From VXYL01 sp965203685 (GTDB taxonomy: Bacteria > Pseudomonadota > Gammaproteobacteria > Pseudomonadales > Azotimanducaceae): DNA of 64,000 nt. The notes beneath the pieces are model-generated. The model ran no database searches, was not told the origin of the DNA, and worked only from the letters and a program-made list of their open reading frames with translations. Of this stretch, positions 26,780 through 36,391 are shown in pieces. The stretch's first letter is position 1. The number at the start of each line of letters is the position of its first letter. The DNA lies in the NCBI GenBank assembly GCA_965203685.1, contig OZ241908.1, positions 5,208,001 through 5,272,000 of the forward strand. Reading direction: 5' to 3'. Both the position numbers and the translations under genes were made by a program.

Positions 26780-28549
26780 TTAGCCACGCTCGTCGAAGTA
26801 CGGGTGGCCGGCCACCGGTGGACGCGGGATGTTCTCAGACGGCTTGCGCAGCGTGAGTTCTTCGAACAGGAGATCGGGGATGGAGATCGTTACACGGGGC
26901 GTTTCGGGGGCAGGCACGCCAGAAAGGGAAAAGCCGGGAAAGTCCGATGCATCGTAGCTCATTGTGTACACGGTCGGCGCCTTGGACACGGCCACGATAT
27001 CCTTGAACGCGGCGTCGCTCAAAGCCGCGAACTCCGCATTGCGGATCAGTTCGCGACGGCCGTCCGGAAACACCTTGTAGGCTAGGTTCACATCCTCCAC
27101 CGATGCCTCCTGCGCCGCCGCCCCAAAGACGATCACGCGCGCCGTGGATGCGGCTTCCTGGCTGACCGAGGGGTTGTCCAAGCAGTGAACCACGACGCCG
27201 TACTCGTTCCCCCACTCCGCCACGAGCTGCGCGAACTCCTCCTCGAGATCGCCCGGTTCGAGCCCGCGTTCCGAGGTGATACGCAGATTGCTCGGCAGTG
27301 GGCCAGCACCCCGCCGGTTGCCGGTACTCGCATCCACTCCCGGCACCGGGTTTCGCGAGCTCAAGAGCGTCCTCAAGATGCCCCGCTCGACCACCGTCGT
27401 GGGCGCCCCGGGAACGCCGTCGTCGTCCACGGCGTAGCCGCCGTGGAACCCGGCCACGACGATGGTCGGGTCGTCGACGACATCCAACAACCGCGGCAGC
27501 ACCCGCCCGCCGAGCTTGTCGATGAAAGGATTCCGGGCCGCGGCGGCGAAACGCCGGAACTGCGGATCCATGTCCGGAGCGCGCTTGGCAAGGAGGCGCG
27601 GCATGAACACCTGTGCGAACAGCTCTGCAGCGGCCTGCCCCGTGACCAGGACAGGCCCCGTGTAGCGCGCAAGGTCGCTCGCCGCGCGTCGCGCCGCCAC
27701 GGTCTCTCCTATCTCGCTCGCCGCCGCTAACAAGTGGTCCCGGTCGATTTCGTCCCAGCGCTGGCCGTGGGCGGCCGCGAAGTCGCGCACCACCGCGCCG
27801 TCTTCGGCCTGCGTCTGCGCCTGCACCCAGAACGATGCGTTGGGGTCGGAGCGGGTAAACGCCGTGCCTTCGCTGTTGACGTAGTAGACGCGGTGGTTGC
27901 CCAGCGTTGCGTTGACCGTCGAGTTGTGCACGTCGGGCATGTCGACGAAGACCGCGGACACGTCGCGCACGAGATCCTCCAACTCGGCGACCGGGAGCGG
28001 TGTCGTGTCGGCGTCCTCGAAATAGCTTGACGGCTCCTGGGCGTGGAAATCACCCACCTCCTCGCTACGAGTCTCGTTCTGCAAGACGGCACGTTTCTTC
28101 GCGAGCATCTCCAGCGCCTGCTTGTACGCGGCGTCGGTGGCGAGCCAAGTCTGCCGCCGAACCTCCTGGTAGTCGTCGGCGAGGGGGAGCGTCCTGGTCA
28201 GGGCACGCGCCGGCAGGAACGACCGGTCGCGAAAGTTGGTGTTGTCGAACGCCGGTTCGCCAACCCGCAGTTCAACCTGCAAGCGCCGCGAGCGCGCCTC
28301 GCTGGTCGGCAGCGAAGCACCGAAACTCGCGCCCGTCGTCAGCGTGTCGGCATCGACGACCGTGTAGGCGATGAAGTAAGGGCGGGGCATGCCGTCCATG
28401 CGCAGTTCGGCCATCGAGCGCGCCAATTCGTCGCGCAGTGCCTGCATGGTCGCGCCTTCCGGTTCGGCGCCGAACGCAGGAACTAGGCCAGCGACAACCA
28501 GGAGCGTGGTCGCCAGCACCGGCTTGCGGTATCGCTCAGATCCGGTCAT
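26780..28549 (-). CDS. exported TldE/PmbA-like protein (no HExxxH)
   Basis: About 589 residues. The start ATG at 28549 overlaps the end of the TldD-like gene by 14 bases. It has a signal peptide (LATTLLVVAGLVPAFGA), which cytoplasmic TldE/PmbA lack. The fold signals of the TldD/PmbA family are present: YVNSEGTAFTRSDPNASFWV, PVLVTGQAAAELFAQVF where the partner has its zinc site, a GGYAVDDDGVPG and GILRTLLSSRNPVPG segment, and a C-terminal YKVFPDGRRELIRNAEF block. The metal motif is missing, as in TldE, so it is probably the non-catalytic half of a heterodimer with the next gene. Confidence 0.75.
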   Translation of the reverse strand: MTGSERYRKPVLATTLLVVAGLVPAFGAEPEGATMQALRDELARSMAELRMDGMPRPYFIAYTVVDADTLTTGASFGASLPTSEARSRRLQVELRVGEPAFDNTNFRDRSFLPARALTRTLPLADDYQEVRRQTWLATDAAYKQALEMLAKKRAVLQNETRSEEVGDFHAQEPSSYFEDADTTPLPVAELEDLVRDVSAVFVDMPDVHNSTVNATLGNHRVYYVNSEGTAFTRSDPNASFWVQAQTQAEDGAVVRDFAAAHGQRWDEIDRDHLLAAASEIGETVAARRAASDLARYTGPVLVTGQAAAELFAQVFMPRLLAKRAPDMDPQFRRFAAAARNPFIDKLGGRVLPRLLDVVDDPTIVVAGFHGGYAVDDDGVPGAPTTVVERGILRTLLSSRNPVPGVDASTGNRRGAGPLPSNLRITSERGLEPGDLEEEFAQLVAEWGNEYGVVVHCLDNPSVSQEAASTARVIVFGAAAQEASVEDVNLAYKVFPDGRRELIRNAEFAALSDAAFKDIVAVSKAPTVYTMSYDASDFPGFSLSGVPAPETPRVTISIPDLLFEELTLRKPSENIPRPPVAGHPYFDERG

Positions 28550-30266
28550 GGGTCTGCCCTCCGAGCGGTGCTGGCAGGAGCGGCGCTCGCTCCTGCGACT
28601 TCGACTTCTTCTGCACCTCGATCTGCGAGACGAGGATTCCCGGCGACGCCGCGGCGACCGGCACGCCGCCGGACTCGGCCCCGCAGGTGCCATTGAAGAC
28701 CGCGATCTGGTCGTCGCCCGCAACGATCCTGCTGAACGTCGTCAGCGGCGTGCCGATGAGATCCACGCCGCGCACCAGTTCCTCGCGACCGTCGGGGTAG
28801 ACCCGGTAGACCAGCAACGGCGTCACGTTGAACGAGTTGGGGATCGTCCGTCCCGTGAGGGTGAAGCCGCCCTGGATCTCGACGAAGCGCAGCCCGAACG
28901 GCTTGCCCTCGGCCTTGATCGCCGCGATCAGGCGCGCCTTCAACTCGTCGCTCGTGAGCGGATTCTCGACGTGCACGATCAGGTTCGATTGCCGCGCCAC
29001 CGGCTTGAACCCCATCTGCTTGCGGCCGTGGCCGTTGGAGTTCGGGAAGCCGTCGATCGGCGTACGCGACATGAGGAAGTTTCGGAGGATCCCCTTGTCG
29101 ATCACCGCAACGCGCCGTCCGGCCACACCTTGGTTGTCGTAGCGGTAGCTGCCGACGAGGTCGAACGACCCCAGGCGCTTTTGCGTCGGGTCGAAAAACA
29201 CGGAGAAGCTCTCGGGGAGCACGCGTTCGTTGCGCATCGTCTTGAAGGTCTGACCTTCGTCTTCCAGCTTCTGCCTGTGTCCTTCGACGCGATGGCCGAG
29301 GATCTCGTGGAAGAACACGCCGCTCGCCGTGCCGGAGAGAATCGCCGGGCCAGTGTAGGGCTCCACGACGGGAGCTTCGCGCAACGCGAGCAACGTGTCG
29401 ATCATCGTCGCGACGTCCCGGGCAACCGTTTCGTCGTCGGGCAGTCCGCCCAGTGTGAAGGACCCGTAGTCCCGATAGAGGGGCAACTCCATGTCGTCCG
29501 CCGCCTTGGTGCTCGCGGAGATGAACAACCGGTAGATCGTCTCCGCAGTCTGGATCGCGGCGCCGTCGCTGTTGACGAACCAACGCGTCTCCGTGAACGC
29601 ACTCAGCCGTGCGGAAGCGCCGAGGATCTCGCCGTAGGCCGAGAACGGCTCCGAGTAGCGTTCGACCTTGGCTTCCCAGTCCGTGCGATCAACGTTGATC
29701 GGTGTCGCCTCCTCGATCGCCAGATGGCCCGACTCGCGGCTGAAGTCGCCGGCCTGATCCTCCGCCTCCACCTTGACCTGGACGTTGGTCTCGACGTTGG
29801 TGAACTGCTCGAGGGCACGCTTGTATTGCCGATCGGTCTCGCGCCAAAGCACGCTGCGTATGGCATCGACGTCATTCTCGACGGGCACGGCCACCATGCT
29901 CCAAAGCGAGGATGGGAAGGTGTTCCTCGCACCGCGGATCTGGCGAGTGTTGTCCAGCTTGTAGTCGCCAACGCGTAGGTCCACGTCGAGGCCGCGGTGG
30001 CGACTGTCGCCGCTCGCCGTCAAGGCGCCGAACGCTGCCGAGGTGCCGACGTTGCGCAACTCCGTGATTTCGTAGCTGAGGAAATAGGGTGGCACCTCCT
30101 CGCCGGCCAGTGCGTCCATGGAACGTTCCAACTCGGCCTGCATCGCCTGCAGTACCACGGGCGTTTCGCTCGTCTGCGCCTCCAGCACGAGCAGCGCCGT
30201 CAACCAAGGGAACACTCGCCGTGCAAGCTTGAGCTTCGACCGACCATGGCTCCGGGTGTATGGCAT
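28536..30266 (-). CDS. exported TldD-like zinc metalloprotease
   Basis: About 576 residues from ATG 30266, which follows AGGGA. An N-terminal hydrophobic stretch (RVFPWLTALLVLEA) predicts export. The zinc site HEILGH (HExxxH) is at about residue 318 inside GVFFHEILGHRVEGHRQ, and the family blocks RWFVNSDGAAIQTAE, RVAVIDKGILRNFLMSRTPI and RVYPDGREELVRGVDL are present. E. coli TldD works with TldE in the cytoplasm to trim peptide antibiotics and antitoxins; here both partners carry signals, so the substrate would be periplasmic or extracellular. Promoter region lies in the 293 bases before it. Confidence 0.78.
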   Translation of the reverse strand: MPYTRSHGRSKLKLARRVFPWLTALLVLEAQTSETPVVLQAMQAELERSMDALAGEEVPPYFLSYEITELRNVGTSAAFGALTASGDSRHRGLDVDLRVGDYKLDNTRQIRGARNTFPSSLWSMVAVPVENDVDAIRSVLWRETDRQYKRALEQFTNVETNVQVKVEAEDQAGDFSRESGHLAIEEATPINVDRTDWEAKVERYSEPFSAYGEILGASARLSAFTETRWFVNSDGAAIQTAETIYRLFISASTKAADDMELPLYRDYGSFTLGGLPDDETVARDVATMIDTLLALREAPVVEPYTGPAILSGTASGVFFHEILGHRVEGHRQKLEDEGQTFKTMRNERVLPESFSVFFDPTQKRLGSFDLVGSYRYDNQGVAGRRVAVIDKGILRNFLMSRTPIDGFPNSNGHGRKQMGFKPVARQSNLIVHVENPLTSDELKARLIAAIKAEGKPFGLRFVEIQGGFTLTGRTIPNSFNVTPLLVYRVYPDGREELVRGVDLIGTPLTTFSRIVAGDDQIAVFNGTCGAESGGVPVAAASPGILVSQIEVQKKSKSQERAPLLPAPLGGQTHDRI

Positions 30267-30490
30267 GGGAGTTCCCTGGGACACGTCGCTTAGATGCTAT
30301 GTTTTTAGCACGGCGGTTGGAGTCCGCGCAATGGCCGCATTGGCGGGCGTGGCGAAACCGGCCAATGCGCTGGCATATTCCGAATTGGACGACGCTTCAT
30401 ACCCACGTGCTACCGAAGCGGACAAACCATGTGCTACAGACACGCCGAGAACCCCGCGTTGCGGACTCACCCCCCGTGGGAGAAACGCCA

Positions 30491-30515
30491 TTGCGGGCCT
30501 GAGGCCCGCGTACCT
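30491..30515 (+). repeat. dispersed palindromic element family B (half copy)
   Basis: GCGGGCC/GGCCCGC hairpin with loop TGA (30493-30509), followed by GTACC. This is the same end block as the GGGCGAGGACGCCCGCGTACC of the full copies, in altered form. It lies just upstream of the second TauD-type gene. Confidence 0.5.
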
Positions 30516-30559
30516 CGATGGTGGGTGTTAGGATCGTCCGGCAGCGCTCGGGAGCGACC

Positions 30560-31753
30560 ATGACTGAGTTCGCCGATCTACGCCGTCGTTTGCAGAGAGC
30601 CTTCGGCAAGGAGGCCCACTGCCATGGTCCGCTCGCGGTCAGCGGCGCAGCCATGCGGCTGACCGGGCTCAACCTGTCAAAGCCGCTTAATCCGGGCCAG
30701 GTCTCGGTCCTGCTCGATGCGCTCAGCCTCTACCGCATCGTCACCATACCCGGCCAGGATCTCGCGACGTTCACGCTCGCTGACTTTGAACGGTTCGCCA
30801 ACTATTGGGGCGCGCCCGTTCCGCACCCGAGCAATTTCACGCGTGGCGGCAAACCGGCGCAGTCGGACAGCCCGAGCGGCGGCTCGATATCCATGATCCC
30901 GCCCGCCAAGCGCGTCGCGGCGGCCGTGAACGCGGCGCTGCCGGGGCGCTTGCAGTGCCTGCCGCACGACTCGCCGGCCGTGCTCGTGGTCGCCAACTTC
31001 CGCGGTGCCAAGGGCGAGCCGAGAGTTGGCGGTGGCGGTTCGTGGCACACGGACATCGAGTACGAACCCCTGCCGATCTACGTATCGATGTTCCTAGTCC
31101 ACACCGTGCCGACCCGCCGGGACGCTCCTGGTGGAAATTGGGTCGCGGCGAACGGGAAGCATCCCTATTTCGACGGCGCGGACGCCGAACTCATGCGCCG
31201 TCGCCTGCGACTGCCGTGCAATGGCGAAACGGCCTACGCGGACACGGCGGCCGCGTTCGCCGCGTTGCCCACGGCCGAGCAGGAGCGGTTGCGCAAGGTC
31301 CGGGTGCGTCGGCGGCTGAATGCCGAAGACCCCGGCTGGCTTGCGCCCCTGGTGCGCGCCAACCCGCGCTCGGGCATCGAGTCGCTGCATAGCCCGGTCT
31401 GGGCGTCGCGACCGCGGGTGCGGCCGCCGATCACGGTCGACGGGCTTTCGGAGACCGAGTCCCGGCAGTTTCTCGATGCGCTCGAAGCGCATGTCCTCAA
31501 GCCGGAGTTCCGCTACGACCACGCCCACGAGCCGGGGGATGTGACGATCTGGGACAACACCATGACCCTGCACAACTCGCCGCCGATGAAGGTCAACGTC
31601 GATGACGTCGCCGACGCGCGGTTGCTGTACCGCCTAAGCTGCAAGGGCGAGCCAGCATTGACCTTGCCGCGCACGGATCCGTCCGAGTGGCTGGCCGCGC
31701 ACATCCCGGGGGGTTACCAGACGCCCGCAACGATCATCCGCGGAACGCCGTGA
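30560..31753 (+). CDS. TauD/TfdA-family 2-oxoglutarate-dependent dioxygenase (second, unrelated subtype)
   Basis: About 397 residues from ATG 30560. The Fe(II) H-x-D is in GSWHTDIEY near residue 160, and WDNTMTLHNSPP near residue 335 supplies the distal His; an Arg for 2-oxoglutarate is in ADARLLYRLSC. Compared with the gene at 9365 it has long insertions between the iron ligands (PTRRDAPGGNWVAANGKHPYF and the stretch up to residue 300), so the two are not recent duplicates. No substrate can be assigned. It is transcribed towards lnt and ends 24 bases before it. Confidence 0.83.
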   Translation: MTEFADLRRRLQRAFGKEAHCHGPLAVSGAAMRLTGLNLSKPLNPGQVSVLLDALSLYRIVTIPGQDLATFTLADFERFANYWGAPVPHPSNFTRGGKPAQSDSPSGGSISMIPPAKRVAAAVNAALPGRLQCLPHDSPAVLVVANFRGAKGEPRVGGGGSWHTDIEYEPLPIYVSMFLVHTVPTRRDAPGGNWVAANGKHPYFDGADAELMRRRLRLPCNGETAYADTAAAFAALPTAEQERLRKVRVRRRLNAEDPGWLAPLVRANPRSGIESLHSPVWASRPRVRPPITVDGLSETESRQFLDALEAHVLKPEFRYDHAHEPGDVTIWDNTMTLHNSPPMKVNVDDVADARLLYRLSCKGEPALTLPRTDPSEWLAAHIPGGYQTPATIIRGTP

Positions 31754-31777
31754 CGGTCGGCGTCTGATCACGCCGGC

Positions 31778-33271
31778 CTAGAACTCGTCACGTCTGCGCA
31801 CGCGGACGATGACCAAGCCCACCGTCACGGCGGCAAGCACGCCCAACAGCGGCGCGTTCAGGAACCGTGCGAACGGTGTGGATCCCGAGGTGGCCTGAAC
31901 GGTGCCGGTCAGCACGCCCTGCTCGAACTGGGGCAGTTCGGCGACCACGGCACCCCGATCGTCGATGAGAGCCGTGACGCCGTTGTTCGTGGCCCGGAGC
32001 ACGGACTTGCCGTTCTCGATCGCCCGCATGCGTGCCATCTGGGCATGCTGCAACGGGCCGATGGATGAACCGAACCAGGTGTCGTTGCTCACTGTGACGA
32101 GCAGATCGGCGCCACGGCCATGGACGGCCACGGCTTTCGGATAGGCAATCTCGTAGCAGATCGCCATGGCGAGATCCAAACCGGCCGCCTTGAGTAGCGG
32201 CTGCCCCTCCGCCCCAGGCGTACTACGCGACATAGGCAGGTCGAAGAAGGCGATCAGGCCGCGCAAGGCGGAGTCGAAAGGCACGTAGTCGCCGAACGGC
32301 ACGAGCCGGCGCTTCCGGTAGATTCCACCGGCGCTCGAGACGGCAGCGTTGTAGACCGCGAGGGCCCCGTCCTCGTCCACCTCGGCCAGCACGGTGCCCT
32401 GCACCAGGTCGCCGCTCAAGTGCAGCACCGTCTCGTCGATGAAGTCCTTGGCCAAATGGTAGTAGCTCGGAATCGCCGCTTCGGGCCAGACGACTATGTC
32501 GCGATCAGTAGCGCCAGCGGTCAGTTCGCCATAGCGCGCCTGCCACTCCGATAGGCGACGACGATCCCACTTGGCCTCCTGCGGAATGTTGGCTTGCACC
32601 AAGGCAACGCTGCGCGTGGCGCCACGCTCCGTCCACGCCACGGACTCGAGCCCCCACGCCGCGGCCCAGAGCACGGCTGGCGCGATCAGCACCAGGACGC
32701 GCGTTCGCGCCGAGTCCTGCAACGGGAGGATCACCAGGCAGGCGGCGGTGAGCACGGCGACGAATGACATGCCTAGAACGCCTGTTAGGGGTGCCAGTCC
32801 CACCAGCGGCGTGTCGATGAATGCGTAGCCAGCAAACAGCCATGGAAAGCCCGTGAGAAACCAAGTGAGTACCCACTCCGTGGCCGTCCAAACGACGGCG
32901 AAGGCCAGCGCATCGGCGAAGCTCCCGCCACGTCCTTCGCCTGCAGCAAGGCTGCGGAACAGCAAGCCCAAGAGGCCGGTGAATAGCGCCATTCCCCCGA
33001 CGAAGAGCGCCACGAGAGCGACGGCCAATGGCGGCGATGCGGCACCGAAAACATGGATGCTGACGTAGATCCACGACGCGCCAACGCCGTACTTGCCAAC
33101 GCCGAACCACCAACCGAGCCAGAACGCACTAGCGTGGGTCGCGGTGCGGCGCAGGATCCAGAACAACGCCCCGGCCGACACCAGCATGAGCGGGGACAGG
33201 CCGAACGGCGCAAGCGCAAGCGGAAGGACCGCACCGGCCACTACGGCCGCCAGTGCCCAAACCGCGGCCAT
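31778..33271 (-). CDS. lnt: apolipoprotein N-acyltransferase
   Basis: About 497 residues. Several N-terminal membrane helices are followed by a periplasmic nitrilase-fold domain. The catalytic triad is visible: Glu in VVWPEAAIPSYY near residue 260, Lys in YRKRRLVPFGDYVPF near 318, and Cys in AICYEIAYP near 370, plus the NDTWFGSSIGPLQHAQMARMRAIE block that closes the site. It transfers an acyl chain from phospholipid to the N-terminus of lipoproteins, the last step of their maturation. It belongs to the miaB-phoH-ybeY-lnt cluster; the ybeX/corC gene that usually sits between ybeY and lnt is absent. Confidence 0.95.
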   Translation of the reverse strand: MAAVWALAAVVAGAVLPLALAPFGLSPLMLVSAGALFWILRRTATHASAFWLGWWFGVGKYGVGASWIYVSIHVFGAASPPLAVALVALFVGGMALFTGLLGLLFRSLAAGEGRGGSFADALAFAVVWTATEWVLTWFLTGFPWLFAGYAFIDTPLVGLAPLTGVLGMSFVAVLTAACLVILPLQDSARTRVLVLIAPAVLWAAAWGLESVAWTERGATRSVALVQANIPQEAKWDRRRLSEWQARYGELTAGATDRDIVVWPEAAIPSYYHLAKDFIDETVLHLSGDLVQGTVLAEVDEDGALAVYNAAVSSAGGIYRKRRLVPFGDYVPFDSALRGLIAFFDLPMSRSTPGAEGQPLLKAAGLDLAMAICYEIAYPKAVAVHGRGADLLVTVSNDTWFGSSIGPLQHAQMARMRAIENGKSVLRATNNGVTALIDDRGAVVAELPQFEQGVLTGTVQATSGSTPFARFLNAPLLGVLAAVTVGLVIVRVRRRDEF

Positions 33272-33305
33272 ACGAGTTTTTCGGCTCGCCTAGGTGGTCG
33301 CGACG

Positions 33306-33782
33306 CTATCGCGCCGGATGCATGACCGTCGGTGTCGAACGCGGCGACGGGGTGGGCTCGTCAAATCCGTACGGATCTGCAATACCCAAGCCCTCGAGGA
33401 GCCTCGCCTCTTGCGTCTCCATGGCGACGGCGTCCCCTTCGGTCTGGTGGTCCAGTCCCTTGAGATGCAGCACGCCGTGGATGACCAGGTGGGCATAGTG
33501 GTCAGCCAAGCGCTTGCCCTGTTCGTGCGCTTCCCGTGCCGCGACCGGAGCGCAGATGGCAATGTCGCCCAGCAGGTCCGGCTCTCCTGCGGGAAAGGCC
33601 AGCACGTTGGTCGGACGGGTCCGACCGCGAAAGCGACCGTTGAGTTCGGCACCCTCCGCGGCATCGACCAAGCGAATGCAGAGGGCGCGGCGATCCCCCG
33701 CGAGCGCCGATTCAGCCCAAACCGCGACATCCTCCGCGGACGGGGCATCGTCGCGGCAAGCGATCTGAACATCGACGCTCAC
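33306..33782 (-). CDS. ybeY: endoribonuclease YbeY, 16S rRNA maturation
   Basis: About 158 residues. The zinc-binding signature H-x3-H-x5-H appears as HGVLHLKGLDH near residues 100-110, and the family block RTRPTNVLAFPAGEPDLLGDIAIC is upstream of it. YbeY processes the 3' end of 16S rRNA and takes part in 70S quality control. The ATG at 33782 overlaps the stop of phoH by four bases, so the two are translationally coupled. Confidence 0.95.
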   Translation of the reverse strand: MSVDVQIACRDDAPSAEDVAVWAESALAGDRRALCIRLVDAAEGAELNGRFRGRTRPTNVLAFPAGEPDLLGDIAICAPVAAREAHEQGKRLADHYAHLVIHGVLHLKGLDHQTEGDAVAMETQEARLLEGLGIADPYGFDEPTPSPRSTPTVMHPAR

Positions 33783-34846
33783 GCCGGCGGTTCGTTCCCA
33801 ACGCCGCGCAACGCCGCAGGCACGCCGACCGTCTCCGAGTTTTGCTCCACGCGGGCGTAGGCGTCCACGATCCGCTGCACCAACGGATGACGCACAACGT
33901 CCTTGCTGTTGAAGTGCGTAAAGGAGATGCCTTCGACGCCCTCGAGAACGCGAAGCACGTGGATCAGGCCGGAGCGCTGCCCGCCTGGCAGGTCGATCTG
34001 CGTGATGTCCCCGGTGACGACGGCTGTCGAACCGAACCCGATACGGGTCAGGAACATCTTCATCTGCTCGACGGTGGTGTTCTGGCTCTCGTCCAAGATG
34101 ATGAACGACCCGTTGAGCGTCCGACCGCGCATGAACGCCAAAGGCGCGACCTCGATGACGTTGCGCTCGATGTACTTGCCGACCCGATCGGTGCCCAGCA
34201 TCTCGTAGAGGGCGTCGTATAGCGGACGCAGGTAGGGATCGATTTTTTGGGCGAGATCGCCCGGTAGAAAGCCGAGCTTTTCGCCCGCTTCCACCGCGGG
34301 CCGCACCAGCAGGATGCGGTTGACCGCGTTGGCCTCAAGCGCCTCCACGGCACAGGCGACGGCTAGGTAGGTCTTGCCGGTGCCTGCCGGACCGACCCCG
34401 AAGTTGAGGTCGTGCTGGCGTATGGCGGCCACGTAGTTCTTCTGGTTCGCGCCGCGCGCCTTGACCGTTTTCTTGCGCGTCTTGACGACGGTAGGGCTGT
34501 TCTCGGGCGCGCTGCTAGCCTGGCCGTCGCCACTCTCGCGGGCCAGCAAGTCGATCACGCCTGATTCCTGCAGCAGCAAATGCACGGTTTCCAACGCCAG
34601 GCTTTCCTGTTCGCGGGTCTCGACGTAAAGCTGGGACAGCACGGCCCCCGCGGCGTGAACGCGTTGCGCCGGCCCGGCGATGCGGAAGGCGTGCCCGCGA
34701 TAGCTGATCCGCACCCCGAGGCGCTGCTCAAGGTGCTTGAGGTTCTGATCGAGCGGGCCGCACAGGGCGGCCAATCGGCGGGGGTCGTCGGGTTGGAGGT
34801 TGACGGTCGTGGTGAGTGGCACCACGCGCGACGAGTCGTCTGTCAA
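33779..34846 (-). CDS. ybeZ: PhoH-like ATPase (YbeZ)
   Basis: About 355 residues if the TTG at 34846 is used. No good ribosome site precedes it, and an in-frame GTG 21 bases further in is possible. Walker A is GPAGTGKTYLAVACA near residue 150, the EALEANAVNRILLVRPAVEAGE segment and Walker B FIILDESQNTT follow, and TRIGFGSTAVVTGDITQIDLP is the PhoH signature. PhoH-type proteins are ATPases linked to RNA metabolism and partner YbeY. The N-terminal KH-like region is in the first 100 residues. Confidence 0.93.
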   Translation of the reverse strand: MTDDSSRVVPLTTTVNLQPDDPRRLAALCGPLDQNLKHLEQRLGVRISYRGHAFRIAGPAQRVHAAGAVLSQLYVETREQESLALETVHLLLQESGVIDLLARESGDGQASSAPENSPTVVKTRKKTVKARGANQKNYVAAIRQHDLNFGVGPAGTGKTYLAVACAVEALEANAVNRILLVRPAVEAGEKLGFLPGDLAQKIDPYLRPLYDALYEMLGTDRVGKYIERNVIEVAPLAFMRGRTLNGSFIILDESQNTTVEQMKMFLTRIGFGSTAVVTGDITQIDLPGGQRSGLIHVLRVLEGVEGISFTHFNSKDVVRHPLVQRIVDAYARVEQNSETVGVPAALRGVGNEPPA

Positions 34847-34903
34847 GTTTTTTGGAAAGAAGTCCGTTGAGTGCGCAGAATAGCACGCGGCAAGCGACCG
34901 CGC

Positions 34904-36214
34904 CTACAGTCTGCCACGCAGCGAGTTCGGCAGGGCCTCGGTGATTTCAACGTCCGCGAAGCCGCCGATGAGCGATGCGTCGGCGCGGAAGTTGACCACC
35001 CGGTTGTTCTCGGTGCGCCCAGCCAGTTCGCCCGGGTCGCGCTTCGCATGGCCCGTCACGAGGACGCGTTGCCGGGTGCCGACCATGACCTCGGCATGGT
35101 TCGCGGCCTGTTGGCGCAACTGGGCCTGCAACGCGCTCAAGCGTTCCTTCTTGACGGCCAACGGCGTGTCGTCCGGCAGCGACGCCGCCGGCGTACCCGG
35201 CCGTGGGCTGTAGATGAAGCTGAACGAGATGTCGTAGTCGAGTTCGCGGACCAAGGCCATCGTCGCCTCGAAGTCCCGGTCGGTCTCGCCGGGGAAGCCG
35301 ACGATGAAATCCGACGACAGGCTCAAGTCCGGCCGGACCTTGCGCAGTGCGCGGATCTTGGCCTTGTACTCAAGCACCGTGTGACCGCGCTTCATCATGG
35401 CCAGCACCCGGTCGGAACCCGACTGCACGGGAAGGTGCAGGTGACTGACGAGTTCCGGGATGTCGCGGTACGCGTCGCAAAGATTGGTGCCGAACTCGAC
35501 GGGATGGGAGGTGGTGAAGCGGATTCGGTCGATGCCGTTGACGTCCGCCGCGTAGTGGATCAGTTCCGCGAGATCCGCCTCGCCGTCGTCGATGGCGCCG
35601 CGGTAGGCGTTGACGTTCTGGCCAAGGAAGTTGATTTCACGCACACCGGCCGCCGCGAGTTGGACTACCTCGCGCATGACGCTCGGCACCGGCCTCGAGA
35701 CTTCCTCGCCCCGGGTGTAGGGGACAACGCAGAACGTGCAGTACTTGCTGCAGCCTTCCATGACCGAAACGAAGGCCGAGGGGCCGTCCGCATGGGGTTC
35801 CGGCAGCCGGTCGAACTTTTCGATCTCCGGAAAGCTCACGTCCACCACCGGCCGTCGCGACCGGCGGACATCGTCGAGCATGGTGGGAAGGCGGTGCAGT
35901 GTCTGCGGGCCGAACACCATGTCGACGTAAGGCGCCCGGGCCGTGATCGCCGCGCCCTCCTGACTCGCCACACAACCCCCAACGCCGATCACCACCTCGG
36001 CGTTCGCCCGTTTCAAGTGCCGCCAGCGGCCGAGTTGACTGAACACCTTCTCCGCCGCCTTCTCGCGGATCGAGCAGGTGTTGAGCAGCAGCACGTCCGC
36101 GTCCGCCGGGTCGGTCACCACCGCCGCATCGTGGCTTGCACGCAGCACATCGGCCATCTTCGACGAGTCGTACTCGTTCATCTGGCAGCCGTGGGTTTCG
36201 ACGTAGAGCTTCAC
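34904..36214 (-). CDS. miaB: tRNA-2-methylthio-N6-dimethylallyladenosine synthase
   Basis: About 436 residues from GTG 36214. The N-terminal UPF0004 domain binds the auxiliary cluster with Cys in HGCQMN, LLNTCSIRE and GGCVASQ. The radical SAM cluster motif is C-x3-C-x2-C in CSKYCTFC near residue 155, with PYTRGEEVSRP after it. A C-terminal TRAM domain ends the protein. MiaB adds a methylthio group to i6A37 of tRNAs reading UNN codons. The frame extends upstream through unrelated sequence with no SAM or TRAM similarity, so GTG 36214 (VKLYVETHGCQMNEYDS) is the natural start. Confidence 0.95.
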   Translation of the reverse strand: MKLYVETHGCQMNEYDSSKMADVLRASHDAAVVTDPADADVLLLNTCSIREKAAEKVFSQLGRWRHLKRANAEVVIGVGGCVASQEGAAITARAPYVDMVFGPQTLHRLPTMLDDVRRSRRPVVDVSFPEIEKFDRLPEPHADGPSAFVSVMEGCSKYCTFCVVPYTRGEEVSRPVPSVMREVVQLAAAGVREINFLGQNVNAYRGAIDDGEADLAELIHYAADVNGIDRIRFTTSHPVEFGTNLCDAYRDIPELVSHLHLPVQSGSDRVLAMMKRGHTVLEYKAKIRALRKVRPDLSLSSDFIVGFPGETDRDFEATMALVRELDYDISFSFIYSPRPGTPAASLPDDTPLAVKKERLSALQAQLRQQAANHAEVMVGTRQRVLVTGHAKRDPGELAGRTENNRVVNFRADASLIGGFADVEITEALPNSLRGRL

Positions 36215-36391
36215 GGTGACGCGAGGTGGTGAAGGGGCGCGGATTATAAGTCTGGTCGCGCTAGATTGGCCTGCCGGGTGAGCCGACGCGTCAAAGAGCG
36301 CAGCGGCGCACGCGCCGATATCCCTTGAAATCGCGCCCGCGATGCCTATTAATGCCGCGAAACGAACGCCGCGAAGCGGCACCTCTATCCA

